NCBI GenBank assembly: GCA_002869845.2
Contig: NEWS02000004.1
Coordinates: 110,347-174,346 of the forward strand
Direction: 5' to 3'
From: Nitrospira sp. CG24B
Lineage (GTDB): Bacteria; Nitrospirota; Nitrospiria; Nitrospirales; Nitrospiraceae
Length of the DNA stretch: 64,000 nt
The notes under the pieces are model-generated. The model was not told the origin of the DNA, ran no database searches, and saw only the letters and a list, made by a program, of their open reading frames with translations. Positions 30,319 to 40,854 of the stretch are shown piece after piece (the stretch's first letter is position 1; each line of letters opens with the position of its first letter). The translations under genes were made by a program, and so were the position numbers.

Positions 30319-31537
30319 GACGTGATTATCGCACAAACTTCCTAGGGGGTGAATGTTCACATGCTCTCGACCATAGGGCGAAAGACTCTTGGCCGGGGCA
30401 ATTATATCTGTGATGACCACGCCCGCGCTTCCAAAATCGTTCCTCTGTTGGAAAAAATTCTAGGAGACAAGAAATGAAGTGGTTCTGGCTAAGGCAGTCG
30501 GCGCGCGACTCCGTGTAGTGGCGCAGAAACAATAGGTGCCCGATTCTCTTCTCACACCCTAGCCAGCGCTCAAAACGCAGAGGAATCCGGCTGGCTCCTA
30601 TACGGCATTTTGAATTAGTCGGACCTTCACGAGGTTGCAGGACAGGAATAGGCGTGTTCTCTAGAACGTAACGGTTTTGCAACCGCCTCCAATTGACCCG
30701 ACTCATCGAGTGATCCCCGTTGCGCTCATCTGATGGGAAATTTAGGCGAGAATGGATGCATAAGTCGTGACGTAGAGTTGCAGACAATTGTCTGCAACCA
30801 ATGCCCCTTCCAGGGAACTGACGGCATGACGAGCTTGAATATCTGAGCCTATTTCCAGTAGAGGAAGCTTTGAACGATGGATATGGGTATGCCTTCTCTT
30901 TTTACCGTGTACAGGTACGGTATCGCTTAAGTTGCTGTCACCTGTCGGGTCGGTATCTCCGCAGCCCTGGACTGAATGATTTCTTCCTCACGTCTGAAGA
31001 TTTGCTTGCCTTGGTCGTAGAACGCAAGCGAGTATCTTCTCCAAAGCTATGTCTCGCCAACGAAGCGACTTCGCGTCTGATGACGTCGATTGAGGATGTA
31101 TTGTCGACCGAATTGGGATCAGTCAACCCTAGAAGTTGCCAGCGGATTTTTGGTTTATGGGCTGACTTTTTCTTTCCTGCTTTTCGACTTTTCCAAACTG
31201 AAGCGAGATTCATGGAGCGTCCTCCTGTACAAACACGAAGCTCAAGTCAATGGCTGCCTGACAGAGAAACTCAATAGCTCTGATTCAGCTCCACTAATGG
31301 ACCTGCCAAGCTCTTTGGATGTCTGCCTCTACCATTCAGGTGAAGAAGCATCAGGTTGGTGATACTACACAGACTATCGTGCAACACTGGGAGTGAGTAC
31401 GAGGAGTGCACGGAGAGGACAATAGCGTATAAGGGATACTCTTATAACATGTAATTTGTGAAGGAGTCAAACCTCGCCACAGGGCTCATGGTGTAGGATT
31501 AGGCGACAAGGTGCACGACCTATCAATTATCTAGTCT

Positions 31538-31571
31538 CTCGTATCTATTGAAGACTCGTATCTATTGAAGA
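31538..31571. repeat. 17-bp perfect tandem duplication, intergenic
   Basis: ctcgtatctattgaaga repeated twice head to tail. Confidence 0.85.
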
Positions 31572-31772
31572 ACTGGTTGACGTCGGGATGGCCATGCTGT
31601 AAGGTAACACCACATTTACCTCGTGGTTGTCCGGCGAGGAGATGTTCAAACTATATCGGACTTCGCGATCGCATCGCGACCAGGTCCAGTTTGGAGTTGC
31701 ACCCTTCTCGGTTGTCTCTCCCCTCGGTTCTCTGATCCCGTCATAATGCGATCATACTGAAAGGATAACGTA

Positions 31773-33059
31773 GTGGATACGTCTGTTCACGCCAATTTTC
31801 ACGCCCTCGGTTTGTCCGAGGCGCTTCTCCGGGACCTGGCTGATGCCGGGTTCGCATCACCCACGCCCATTCAAGAACAAGCCATTCCGCCCGCGCTCGC
31901 TGGGCGCGATGTCATCGGATGTGCCCAGACCGGGACGGGAAAAACCGCAGCCTTTGTCATTCCAATCGTCGAACGACTCGCTGCATTGCCGAAGGGGCAA
32001 CCGCAGGCATTGATCTTAGCGCCAACCCGTGAGCTGGCATTGCAGACCCTGACGACGATTGAGAAACTTGGCCGGAGTCGGCGCATTTCCGCGACCGTCA
32101 TAGTTGGAGGCGCCGATATGCAAGCCCAAGTGCGAGGCTTACGACAGAGACCGGACATCTTGATTGCGACGCCTGGGCGTCTTCTGGATCACATGTGGAA
32201 CGGCACGGTTGTTTTGTCGTCCATGAAGATCTTGGTGTTGGATGAAGCGGATCGGATGTTGGATATGGGCTTTGCGCCTCAGATCAATCAGATTCTTGAC
32301 GCGTTGCCTGAAGAGCGACAGACTCTTCTCTTCTCGGCCACCTTGCCGACAGATCTGGCTCGATTGGTTCAAGCCAATGTGAACAATCCGGTGCGCGTCA
32401 TGGTCGCACCGTCTGCCACGACAGCCGATGGGGTCACGCAGGGGATCCATTACACCTCCCACGGCGAGAAGCCCGATCTTCTCTTGTCGTTATTGAAGGC
32501 CGATCAGGATACGGCTCTGGTGTTCACCAGGACGAAGCACCGTGCCGATCGGTTGGGGCGTATGCTGGGTAGCGCAGGCCATCGAGTGGCCGTGTTGCAT
32601 GGAGACCGGAGTCTCTCACAGAGGCGCGCCGCGCTAGAGGGTTTTAGACGTGGGTCATTCCGGGTGCTGGTCGCGACGGATATTGCTGCACGAGGGATCG
32701 ATGTCGCGAACATCGGCCACGTGATCAATTTCGATCTACCTAATTGCCCGGAAGATTACGTCCATCGTATTGGCCGCACGGCTCGAATGAAGACGACCGG
32801 CCGCGCCACAAGTTTTGTGACGGGCGAAGACCGGCAGCAACTTCGAGATATTGAGCGCCTCCTGGGACATGCAGTCCCGCTCGCGCCGGGAAGCGGAACT
32901 TCGTTGCCAGCAATTCATGGCGAGGATAGTCGGGCACATCGGGACGAGCGTTCCGCTCCAAGTCGCTCGAGGTTTGCCAACCGACACCGCCGTCCCAACT
33001 CCAGGGGAGATCACGCCGAACCATCCCCGCGCAGTGCCTCGCCTGCAATACGTGCATAA
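31773..33059 (+). CDS. rhlE: DEAD-box RNA helicase (RhlE-like)
   Basis: AQTGTGKT; PTRELA; VLDEADRMLDMGF; SATLP; HRIGRTAR. Confidence 0.93.
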   Translation: MDTSVHANFHALGLSEALLRDLADAGFASPTPIQEQAIPPALAGRDVIGCAQTGTGKTAAFVIPIVERLAALPKGQPQALILAPTRELALQTLTTIEKLGRSRRISATVIVGGADMQAQVRGLRQRPDILIATPGRLLDHMWNGTVVLSSMKILVLDEADRMLDMGFAPQINQILDALPEERQTLLFSATLPTDLARLVQANVNNPVRVMVAPSATTADGVTQGIHYTSHGEKPDLLLSLLKADQDTALVFTRTKHRADRLGRMLGSAGHRVAVLHGDRSLSQRRAALEGFRRGSFRVLVATDIAARGIDVANIGHVINFDLPNCPEDYVHRIGRTARMKTTGRATSFVTGEDRQQLRDIERLLGHAVPLAPGSGTSLPAIHGEDSRAHRDERSAPSRSRFANRHRRPNSRGDHAEPSPRSASPAIRA

Positions 33060-33085
33060 GTTTCGAAAGTAGTTCCCAAACGACC

Positions 33086-33114
33086 CCTCGTGAGATACTC
33101 TGTGTCTCACGAGG
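33086..33114. repeat. 10-bp perfect inverted repeat, 9-nt loop, downstream of rhlE
   Basis: CCTCGTGAGA tactctgtg TCTCACGAGG. Confidence 0.8.
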
Positions 33115-33371
33115 TGGATGTGGACCCGTCTTTACATGGCGTGCGAGTGGGCACTGAGGCATCGATCAAGCCCGGTGATCAGATCTCACTCACCCTTCAA
33201 TTACCAAATGACACTGTTCCTGCCGCAATCGCACTCGCCGTGGTCCGCCTGACCAAGGGTTTGGTCGATGGGCTAGCCCTCAAAAGGCTGGCTCTGCCGT
33301 TACGTAAATGGTTGACTGAATGCAACAAGGCTGCAGGCTTGGCGAAAGAGGAAACAATATGGAAGATCTAG
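33090..33371 (+). pseudogene. N-terminally truncated PilZ-like remnant
   Basis: GVRVGTEASIKPGDQISLTLQLPNDTVPAAIALAVVRLTKG resembles the downstream PilZ protein but lacks the RxxxR segment; apparent start lies in a hairpin. Confidence 0.55.
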
Positions 33372-33757
33372 ATTTGAAGGCCATCACCGGACAGAATACC
33401 CCACAATTACGCAAACACCCTCGCGTACGAGTGGCGGCTCCATTTCCTTGTTCATTGGCCCGCGTCGGTGTGACGAGGAAGGGGGCCGTCGAACAGGGGT
33501 TAGGGATAATTTTCGACGTGTCCACTAAAGGGGCACGTGTCATGACGGAAGCGGTGATTACGCCAGGAGACCGAATCGCTATGAATCTTCGGTTTCCAGA
33601 TCAGACAACAGCAATGGTCATCGAAGCCGCGACGGTTCGGTGGGGCAAAGAGTACACCTACGGCGTGGAGTTTGATGGACTCTCGGCAGCCACGAATCAA
33701 CATCTCCAGAGTGTCATCACACACCTCTCCCAGTCTGGGCCGGTGTTGACTGCCTAA
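33359..33757 (+). CDS. PilZ-domain protein
   Basis: LRKHPRVRVAAPFPCSLAR (RxxxR); DVSTKGARVMTEAVITPGDRIAMNLRFP; TVRWGKEYTYGVEFDGL. Confidence 0.8.
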   Translation: MEDLDLKAITGQNTPQLRKHPRVRVAAPFPCSLARVGVTRKGAVEQGLGIIFDVSTKGARVMTEAVITPGDRIAMNLRFPDQTTAMVIEAATVRWGKEYTYGVEFDGLSAATNQHLQSVITHLSQSGPVLTA

Positions 33758-33831
33758 CTTTCACCTGCCACCTCGAGAGTGTTAAGCGTCCCCAACTGTA
33801 CTATGGGCTTTCAGCACGCACGGACTTGCCT

Positions 33832-35055
33832 TTAGGGGAGAGCCACGAACTGTTTCCTGAAGGTGACGACTTTGGCGAGGTAGTCCCTCGTTTCCTGGTA
33901 GGGGAGGTTGTTGCGTAATCGGTCGTAGACTGCTGGTGGTTCAAGGTTATTAATTTGATTGATGGCAGCCGTGTTGTCACTGGCGAATGTCTTGAAGACA
34001 TTTCGTGGGCCTGTATTATAAGCCGAGATGACGCAATATTCTCGCGAGACCTCATTGCCGATGTTTTCAAGCAGATTGTAGGACAGGACATTGAGGTAGG
34101 CACTGCCTAACTCAATATTGTTCTCCGGATCGAAGAGATATTCACGCGATGGAATCGTATCCGTTCCCTTTGCTTTTCGGTAGGCATCTCGTCCGCCGCT
34201 GGTTGGTACGAGCTGCATGAGACCATAGGCGGGGGCGGAACTAACGGCGAAGGGGTTGAAGTTGCTTTCCGTTCGAATAACAGCAAAAATGAGGCTTGGG
34301 CTGATCTTGAATTGCTCCGCAAATCGGGTAACGGTAGCTCGGTATTTTTCCGCTTGCTTGTTCGAGAAGTTCGCCACCATCTTGATTTCAGCGATCAGCG
34401 CTTGTCTTGCGGTTCCATTCTGGTCAACGGGTCTTGATTTAGTGGCGGTTTCGAGGGCTGAGGCTGCGAAGGCCTCTGCTTGGGCTGGAGTTCGGATCGG
34501 TTGACCTTGCTGATCAACGACCAGGCCCAACAGGTAAGGAGGCTTGTCACTCGTGAGGGTGACAGGTTTGTCTGAAAAGAGGTCGACGGAGCGTGGATCG
34601 TCTGGTGTGAGTATGGTCGTAACAATCGCGTTCTTTAAGCTCTCTTTCGGTGCTTTGTCATCCAAGGTTTCTACGACGATCGTCCCATTGTCGAAGTCGA
34701 CGATGGTTCGGCTCATATAGTTCTGGGTGTACTTCACGTACTTCTTCTGTTCCGGGACCTTCACTTCCTTCTCGCCCCAGGTTTGTCGGACTCGTCCGGT
34801 CAATGCGGTCATGAGGGTGTTGAAATCACGTTGAATCGTCCGTAGATCTCTGATCACAGCCTCGGGGTCTCGCTGATAGGCGTCGACGCGCTCTTTGAGG
34901 ATTAGTTTGGGGTCTTTGCCCGTGGCAATGTCGAGCACGGTCCTGCTGGTTCGGCTGCCGAGCACCCGTTCAGCGTTTGTGAGTACACGGTCTGTGGATT
35001 CACATCCCGTGAACATGAGCAGTGGCACCAAGAACAGCGACGTGATTCGTATCAT
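33832..35055 (-). CDS. MltC-like murein lytic transglycosylase
   Basis: LLMFTGCES lipobox; SLIFAVIRTESNFNPFAVSSAPAYGLMQLVPTSGGRDAY; YLNVLSYNLL; ISAYNTGPRNV. Confidence 0.9.
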   Translation of the reverse strand: MIRITSLFLVPLLMFTGCESTDRVLTNAERVLGSRTSRTVLDIATGKDPKLILKERVDAYQRDPEAVIRDLRTIQRDFNTLMTALTGRVRQTWGEKEVKVPEQKKYVKYTQNYMSRTIVDFDNGTIVVETLDDKAPKESLKNAIVTTILTPDDPRSVDLFSDKPVTLTSDKPPYLLGLVVDQQGQPIRTPAQAEAFAASALETATKSRPVDQNGTARQALIAEIKMVANFSNKQAEKYRATVTRFAEQFKISPSLIFAVIRTESNFNPFAVSSAPAYGLMQLVPTSGGRDAYRKAKGTDTIPSREYLFDPENNIELGSAYLNVLSYNLLENIGNEVSREYCVISAYNTGPRNVFKTFASDNTAAINQINNLEPPAVYDRLRNNLPYQETRDYLAKVVTFRKQFVALP

Positions 35056-35150
35056 AAGTACAATACTGTGGGCGTATTCTACATGGTTGTGGGGAGAGAG
35101 TGAAGGGGCTGATCGCAGAAAGCTGGGTGTATTGAATAAAGTCAGAAGGC

Positions 35151-37472
35151 CTATTTGATGGCGACCGCTTTGACTTCTTTGTTGGTTGTGTGACCTTGTA
35201 AGACTTTTTGAATCCCGTCCTGCACCAGCGTTGTCATTCCCTCTTCAATTGCGGTTTTGAGCATATCCTCGGTGCGCGATTTCTGCTGGATCATTCGCTT
35301 CATGTGGTCTGTGCCCAGCAGAAGTTCGTGCAAGGCGACCCGTCCCTTAAAGCCTGAACGGTTGCACGTTTCACAGCCCTTCCCACGGGAAAGGCGGAAC
35401 GTATTATCCTGTTTGATACCAAGCTTGTCCCAATGCTCAGCCCCGTAACCCAATCGGAGTTCTTCGTACTCTTCTTTGCTTCCGACGTATTGTTCTTTAC
35501 ATTCTTTGCAGATTCGGCGAGCCAACCGTTGCGCCAGCACACCCAGCATGGCATCGGCAAAGCTGAATGGATCGCAGCCCATGTCGAGCAGGCGAGTAAC
35601 CGTTTCGACGGCGCTGTTGGTATGCAGCGTGCTCATCACGAGATGGCCGGTGAGCGACGCTTCGATGCCGGTGTCGGCCGTCTCTTTATCCCGCATTTCT
35701 CCTACCATGATGACATCGGGGTCGGCGCGGAGAAATGCGCGCATAGCAGTGGCAAAGGTGAGGCCAATTTTCGGCTGTACCTGCACTTGGCGCAGACCAT
35801 ACTGTGTGATTTCGACCGGGTCTTCGGCGGTCCATATCTTGATGTCCGGGGTGTTAATATTACCCAGAACTGAGTGCAATGTGGTTGTCTTACCAGAGCC
35901 CGTCGGACCGACGCAGAGAATGATGCCATAAGGCTTTTCTGAAATCTCTTTCAGCATTCTGAGGTTCCGCTCCGAGAACCCCATTTTGTCGAGAGGCAGT
36001 GGTTCGCTCGCGGCGAGGATACGCATGACCACGTCTTCGTTGTATCCGGCGGTGGGGAGGGTCGCAACGCGAAGTTCGATTTCTTTTGTCTCCGAAAGTT
36101 TGAATTTGATCTTTCCGTCCTGAGGTTTGCGGCGCTCGGCAATATCCAGGCTGGCCATGATCTTGAGTCGGGAGACGATTGCACGGCGGTAACTCTGCGG
36201 AATCTTCATGTACTCGAAGCATTCTCCATCAACTCGGAAACGGACCAACGTTTCACGTTTTTCTCCGTACGGTTCGATATGAATGTCTGACGCACTCTGC
36301 CGGTAGGCATCGGCAATAATTTGGTTAGCCAGGCGGACGATTGCGCTGTCGTTTTCGTCGAGTCCGCCGCCCGCAGATTCTTCAGTTGCTTCGGCCTGCG
36401 CCTCCGTAACCAGTTCGCCGAGAATATCGGACACATTTTCGTCGAGTTTGCGTCCATTGCCACCACCATCACTCTGTCCAGTCGCGGAACTCAAAAATTG
36501 GGCGATGTCTCGGCGAAGACTGACGGCGAATCGAATGTTAAGGCCAGGAAAGGTCCTCTTGATGTCTTGAACGCGGTCAAGATCGCCTGGATCGTCGGTC
36601 AGAATTTCGATCGCTGTGCGATCTCGCTTGAGCGGCATCCAGTGGTTCTTCTTGAGATAATCGACATTGAGGTTCTTCAGTAATTCCACGTCGACGATGG
36701 TGCGTTCGCTGTACTCGATGTAGGGACATTTGTGGAACTGGGCAAGCGATTTACCGATATCGAGTTTTGGAATCTTGTGTTTTTCGATGAGAAGACTCTC
36801 TAGATCGCTCATCCCTTTTCGCGAGTCGGCCATGGCCTGGTCGAGTTCATTTTGTGTGATGCGGTTATTGCTGACTAAGAGATCGAACTTCGTGGGGTTC
36901 TTTTTTGAGATTTTACGAAGGTTGAAGAAGGCGATGCCGAGCGCTTTTGCAATCTCATCAACGACCTCTTCATCCTTTCGAGTAAATCGACTGCCGCTTT
37001 TCTTATTGAGGAGTTGCAGCACCCCCATCAAATATTTATTGTCGGCCACGATCGGATACGTCAGGACCTGCTTGGTCCTGAATCCGGTTCGTTTATCATA
37101 GGATGTATCGTGGAGCAGGGACGGATGAATGCCTTGGAGTTCCGGGATGTTGTACGCGTCGGTAATGTTAACAGGGCGAAGATATTTGGCACAGAACCCG
37201 GCGAGACTTTGTTCAGTGATGGGGATGCGGACTTCCTCCACACCGTCGATGTGAGGAACTTTGGAGAAGATTTCTTTCTTCTCTGCGTCGAAGGCGAAAA
37301 GAGTCAAATCCTCTGCGTCGAACAAACTCAAAATGTCTTTATGCAAGTCTAGTAGGATTTGATCAAGGTTGCTGGCCGCATGAATCTGGGTGGTAATACG
37401 TTTCACATGTTCGGCATGCTCGGCCTTGTGCTGCAATTCCTGAGGATTTTGAGTCATCGGCTTGGCTTGCAT
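35151..37472 (-). CDS. GspE/PilB-type ATPase with N-terminal GAF-like domain
   Basis: GPTGSGKTTTLHSVL; EDPVEITQYGLRQVQV; GEMRDKETADTGIEASLTGHLVMSTLHTN; CKECKEQ...CETCNRSGFKGR; N-terminal ~190 aa GAF-like. Confidence 0.92.
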   Translation of the reverse strand: MQAKPMTQNPQELQHKAEHAEHVKRITTQIHAASNLDQILLDLHKDILSLFDAEDLTLFAFDAEKKEIFSKVPHIDGVEEVRIPITEQSLAGFCAKYLRPVNITDAYNIPELQGIHPSLLHDTSYDKRTGFRTKQVLTYPIVADNKYLMGVLQLLNKKSGSRFTRKDEEVVDEIAKALGIAFFNLRKISKKNPTKFDLLVSNNRITQNELDQAMADSRKGMSDLESLLIEKHKIPKLDIGKSLAQFHKCPYIEYSERTIVDVELLKNLNVDYLKKNHWMPLKRDRTAIEILTDDPGDLDRVQDIKRTFPGLNIRFAVSLRRDIAQFLSSATGQSDGGGNGRKLDENVSDILGELVTEAQAEATEESAGGGLDENDSAIVRLANQIIADAYRQSASDIHIEPYGEKRETLVRFRVDGECFEYMKIPQSYRRAIVSRLKIMASLDIAERRKPQDGKIKFKLSETKEIELRVATLPTAGYNEDVVMRILAASEPLPLDKMGFSERNLRMLKEISEKPYGIILCVGPTGSGKTTTLHSVLGNINTPDIKIWTAEDPVEITQYGLRQVQVQPKIGLTFATAMRAFLRADPDVIMVGEMRDKETADTGIEASLTGHLVMSTLHTNSAVETVTRLLDMGCDPFSFADAMLGVLAQRLARRICKECKEQYVGSKEEYEELRLGYGAEHWDKLGIKQDNTFRLSRGKGCETCNRSGFKGRVALHELLLGTDHMKRMIQQKSRTEDMLKTAIEEGMTTLVQDGIQKVLQGHTTNKEVKAVAIK

Positions 37473-37557
37473 CCGACTGCGCTTTCGTTGTGGTTGAGAC
37501 GTGAATTAGTCAGGTTATGCGCTGGATGAATAGGTGCCTGGTTATCAAAGGTTGTGA

Positions 37558-37578
37558 ACTGAGACGTCGAGTCTCAGT
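37558..37578. repeat. perfect 8-bp inverted repeat between gspE-like and proS genes
   Basis: ACTGAGAC gtcga GTCTCAGT. Confidence 0.75.
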
Positions 37579-37661
37579 CTAAACGAAGAGGTCGGGAAGG
37601 CAAGGAAAAGGCATTTTCTGCCGGTGCATTCCTGGAAAGCGCGAGCGATTCAGCTCCGGAA

Positions 37662-39440
37662 CTACGCGAGAGGTGAGCCTGCGGATGGATGGGCTTCAAA
37701 AGAAAGCTGCTTGAGGTGGGCGACAAGCTCACTGGGTGCGATGCGGGATTTCATCCCGGTGCGTCGAATCTTGATTTCTACCACGCCGTCCGCAAGGCCT
37801 TTGTCGCCGATGACGAGTTGGAATGGGGCGCCGATCAAATCCGCGTCATTGAATTTAACGCCGGCGCGATCGGTACGGTCGTCCCATAAGACCTCAATGC
37901 CTGCCGCCATCAAATCGGTATAGAGACGTGCAGCGGTTTCGGTTGTCTTTTCTGATTGGCTGACCGTCAGGAGGTGAACATGGAATGGCGCGATGGGAAA
38001 CGGCCAGATGATGCCCTTCTCATCGTGGTTTTGCTCGATCGCCGCAGCGGCCGTCCGACCGACTCCAATGCCGTAGCAACCCATAACGGCAAGGCGCTCC
38101 TTGCCCTGATCATCAAGGATGGTGGCATTCATTTTGTGGCTGTACTTGGTGCCGAGTAAGAACACCTGTCCAACTTCGATGCCCTTGGCGAGTGTCAGCG
38201 CACCTGGTCCTCGGGGAGAGGGGTCGCCGGCTTGTGCATTGCGAAGATCGGCAAATTGTTCGGCGGTGAAATCACGGTCGAGATTGGCATTTTGATAGTG
38301 CGTATCGGCTTTGTTGGCACCGATGACGACGTTTTTCATTCCCTTAATGGCGTGATCCGCCAGGATTCGTGCGTGCTGCAGGCCGACTGGTCCGGCGAAT
38401 CCTGGAGGGGCCCCTGTGACATGTTGAACCGTCACAGGATCGGCCAACGCCACATCGGTCACCTTGAGTAAACGAGCCAATTTGACCTCGTTCACTTCAT
38501 GATCTCCCCGGATCAGCACGGCGACGGTTTCGGTGCCTGCGCGGTACAGGAGTGTCTTCACGAGTTGACGGGGTGTAATCTGCAAAAAGGCTGTGACCTC
38601 TTCCACCGTCCGGCGCTGTGGCGTATCGATCGGCGTTAGGGGGAGAAGGGGGGTGGTATCGACATCAGATGGAGGAAGTACTTCCGCCCGTTCAAGATTG
38701 GCGGCGTAAGAACCCTGGTCGCTGTAGGCCACCATCGCTTCGCCGGTATCGGCCAGGACCATGAACTCGTGTGAGACGTCCCCGCCGATGAGGCCGGTGT
38801 CGGCTTCTACCGCCCGGAAGGTGAGGCCGCATCGTGTGAAGATTCGGGTGTAGGCGTCGTACATCTTCTGATAGCTGACCTTGGCGCCAGCCTCATCGAC
38901 GTCGAAACTATAGGCATCCTTCATGATGAATTCCCGCCCTCGCATGAGCCCAAATCGCGGGCGGATCTCGTCCCGAAATTTGGTTTGGATCTGGTAAAAA
39001 TTGAGCGGGAGTTGTCGGTAGGATCGCACTTCTCGCCTGAAGAGATCAGTAATAACTTCTTCATGCGTCGGGCCTAGGCAAAAATCTCGTTCGTGACGAT
39101 CCTTGAAGCGAAGCAGTTCCTTCCCGTAGTAGTCCCATCGGGCTGTTTCTTTCCAGAGTTCAGCAGGGGAGGCGATCGGCATCAGCAGTTCCTGTGCGCC
39201 GGATCGGTTCATCTCCTCTCGGATGATCTGCTCGATTTTGCGGATCACACGGAGACCGAGTGGAAGATAGGTATAGATGCCGGCTGCCACCTTTCGGATC
39301 AGTCCGGCACGCAGCATCAATCGGTGGCTGACGGTTTCCGCTTCGCCGGGATCGTCCCGCAGTGTGGGGATAAGTAACTGGGATGTTTTCATGAGAAGGT
39401 TAGTGGGAGAAGATGCGTTCCAGGTCGTTCCAGAAGGCAA
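37662..39440 (-). CDS. proS: prolyl-tRNA synthetase
   Basis: AGLIRKVAAGIYTYLPLGLRVIRKIEQIIREEMNRSGAQELLMP; CLGPTHEEVITDL; start probably the MKTSQLLIPTLRDD position. Confidence 0.95.
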   Translation of the reverse strand: MPSGTTWNASSPTNLLMKTSQLLIPTLRDDPGEAETVSHRLMLRAGLIRKVAAGIYTYLPLGLRVIRKIEQIIREEMNRSGAQELLMPIASPAELWKETARWDYYGKELLRFKDRHERDFCLGPTHEEVITDLFRREVRSYRQLPLNFYQIQTKFRDEIRPRFGLMRGREFIMKDAYSFDVDEAGAKVSYQKMYDAYTRIFTRCGLTFRAVEADTGLIGGDVSHEFMVLADTGEAMVAYSDQGSYAANLERAEVLPPSDVDTTPLLPLTPIDTPQRRTVEEVTAFLQITPRQLVKTLLYRAGTETVAVLIRGDHEVNEVKLARLLKVTDVALADPVTVQHVTGAPPGFAGPVGLQHARILADHAIKGMKNVVIGANKADTHYQNANLDRDFTAEQFADLRNAQAGDPSPRGPGALTLAKGIEVGQVFLLGTKYSHKMNATILDDQGKERLAVMGCYGIGVGRTAAAAIEQNHDEKGIIWPFPIAPFHVHLLTVSQSEKTTETAARLYTDLMAAGIEVLWDDRTDRAGVKFNDADLIGAPFQLVIGDKGLADGVVEIKIRRTGMKSRIAPSELVAHLKQLSFEAHPSAGSPLA

Positions 39441-40791
39441 AAATCATGACGCCAACCAACAGAACTAACCCGACCTGCTGGGCAACCTCTCGTTGCCGCT
39501 CAGCGAGTGGCTTACGCAGAATGCCCTCAATGAGGAAAAAGAGCAAGTGGCCGCCGTCGAGGATCGGGATCGGCAGTAAATTGAGGACACCGAGGTTGAT
39601 GCTCAAGATGGCGATCAGGAACACGACACTAGAGGCGCCCTGGGAAGCCGCTTCACCGGAAATATTGGCGATCGTCAGCGGCCCACCGATATTCTTGCTC
39701 GAAATATCCCCCACGATCATTTTATAGAGGCCGATCGCGGTCAATTCAGTCCATCCCCACGTGGCTTCGAGTCCTTGATACACAGCTGCTGCCGCATTGT
39801 CGGAGCGCATCAACGAACGGCCAGGTCCTGCGATGCCGATCTTTCCGACTTCGAGAGTCTGTCCGTTCATCGTCACTTTTTCACTGGTTGGCGTGACGGT
39901 CAGTGCGGTACGTATTCCGTCGCGGAGGACTTCGAGTGTCAATGGCTTCTGCGGGTGATCCCGTACCTGAGTCGTCATCTGCGCCCAGGTATAGATAGCT
40001 TGGCCATCGATCGCGACGACTCGATCGCCTGGCTTGAATCCGGCCAGGGAGGCGGGCAATCCGGGCATAACCGAGGTGACGAGAGGAGGCGTTTCTTCGA
40101 CACCGATCGTATACAGCGGTTCGTTGCTGCTGGCCCCTTCTCCAGTGATTGGGATAGGAGTGGCTGTCAGTGTCTTTAGCTGATTGTCTCGTCGGACTTC
40201 GAGTAAAACAGGCTGGCCTTTGCTCCTGGAGACGAGATCGAGTAACTCTGTTTTGGTCGAGATGTCTTTGCCGTTGATCTTGAGGATGCGGTCTCCGACT
40301 TCCATCCCTGCCATCGACGCAGGAGAGCCGGGAGCCAGGGCCTCGACATCAGCGCTTAGATCGTGAAACGTTGGGACAAACAACGGCGCGCCAGTGGACA
40401 GCCATCCGGCGAAAATCAAGTAGGCCAGAATAAAATTGAACCCCGGGCCAGCCGCGACGATAAGAACCTTTCCCCACAAGCCTTGGTGTGAAAACGATCG
40501 CCGCCGGTCCTCAGGTGTTGTGGCCTCCGTCTCATCCTCGCCGAACAACTTGACGTACCCACCGAGCGGGACGGCGGAGACGAGATATTCGGTTTCGCCG
40601 ACCTGGCGGCCGAATAACTTCGGGCCGAAGCCGATGGAAAACTTGAGGACTTTCACTCCGACCCATCGAGCGGCGAGAAAATGGCCGAGCTCATGGAAGG
40701 CGACGAGTACGCCAAGGACCACAAGGAACCACCAGGCTTTCTGAAGGAGCAGCCACAATGTATCGGGGGACCAGGCAAATACGGACGTCAT
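39400..40791 (-). CDS. rseP: RIP metalloprotease RseP
   Basis: VAFHELGHFLAARWVGVKV (HExxH); two PDZ domains; LNLLPIPILDGGHLLFFLIE. Confidence 0.94.
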   Translation of the reverse strand: MTSVFAWSPDTLWLLLQKAWWFLVVLGVLVAFHELGHFLAARWVGVKVLKFSIGFGPKLFGRQVGETEYLVSAVPLGGYVKLFGEDETEATTPEDRRRSFSHQGLWGKVLIVAAGPGFNFILAYLIFAGWLSTGAPLFVPTFHDLSADVEALAPGSPASMAGMEVGDRILKINGKDISTKTELLDLVSRSKGQPVLLEVRRDNQLKTLTATPIPITGEGASSNEPLYTIGVEETPPLVTSVMPGLPASLAGFKPGDRVVAIDGQAIYTWAQMTTQVRDHPQKPLTLEVLRDGIRTALTVTPTSEKVTMNGQTLEVGKIGIAGPGRSLMRSDNAAAAVYQGLEATWGWTELTAIGLYKMIVGDISSKNIGGPLTIANISGEAASQGASSVVFLIAILSINLGVLNLLPIPILDGGHLLFFLIEGILRKPLAERQREVAQQVGLVLLVGVMIFAFWNDLERIFSH

Positions 40792-40854
40792 CGGAACTCC
40801 CTATCGAGTGTGATCTTCTACTCTAACATTCGCTGCGTGAAATGCAAACGATCG

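Noticed and set aside
30870-31277. 135-aa plus ORF in the gap before rhlE
   Set aside because: No recognisable domain and an overlapping out-of-frame alternative; reported only as part of an unexplained interval
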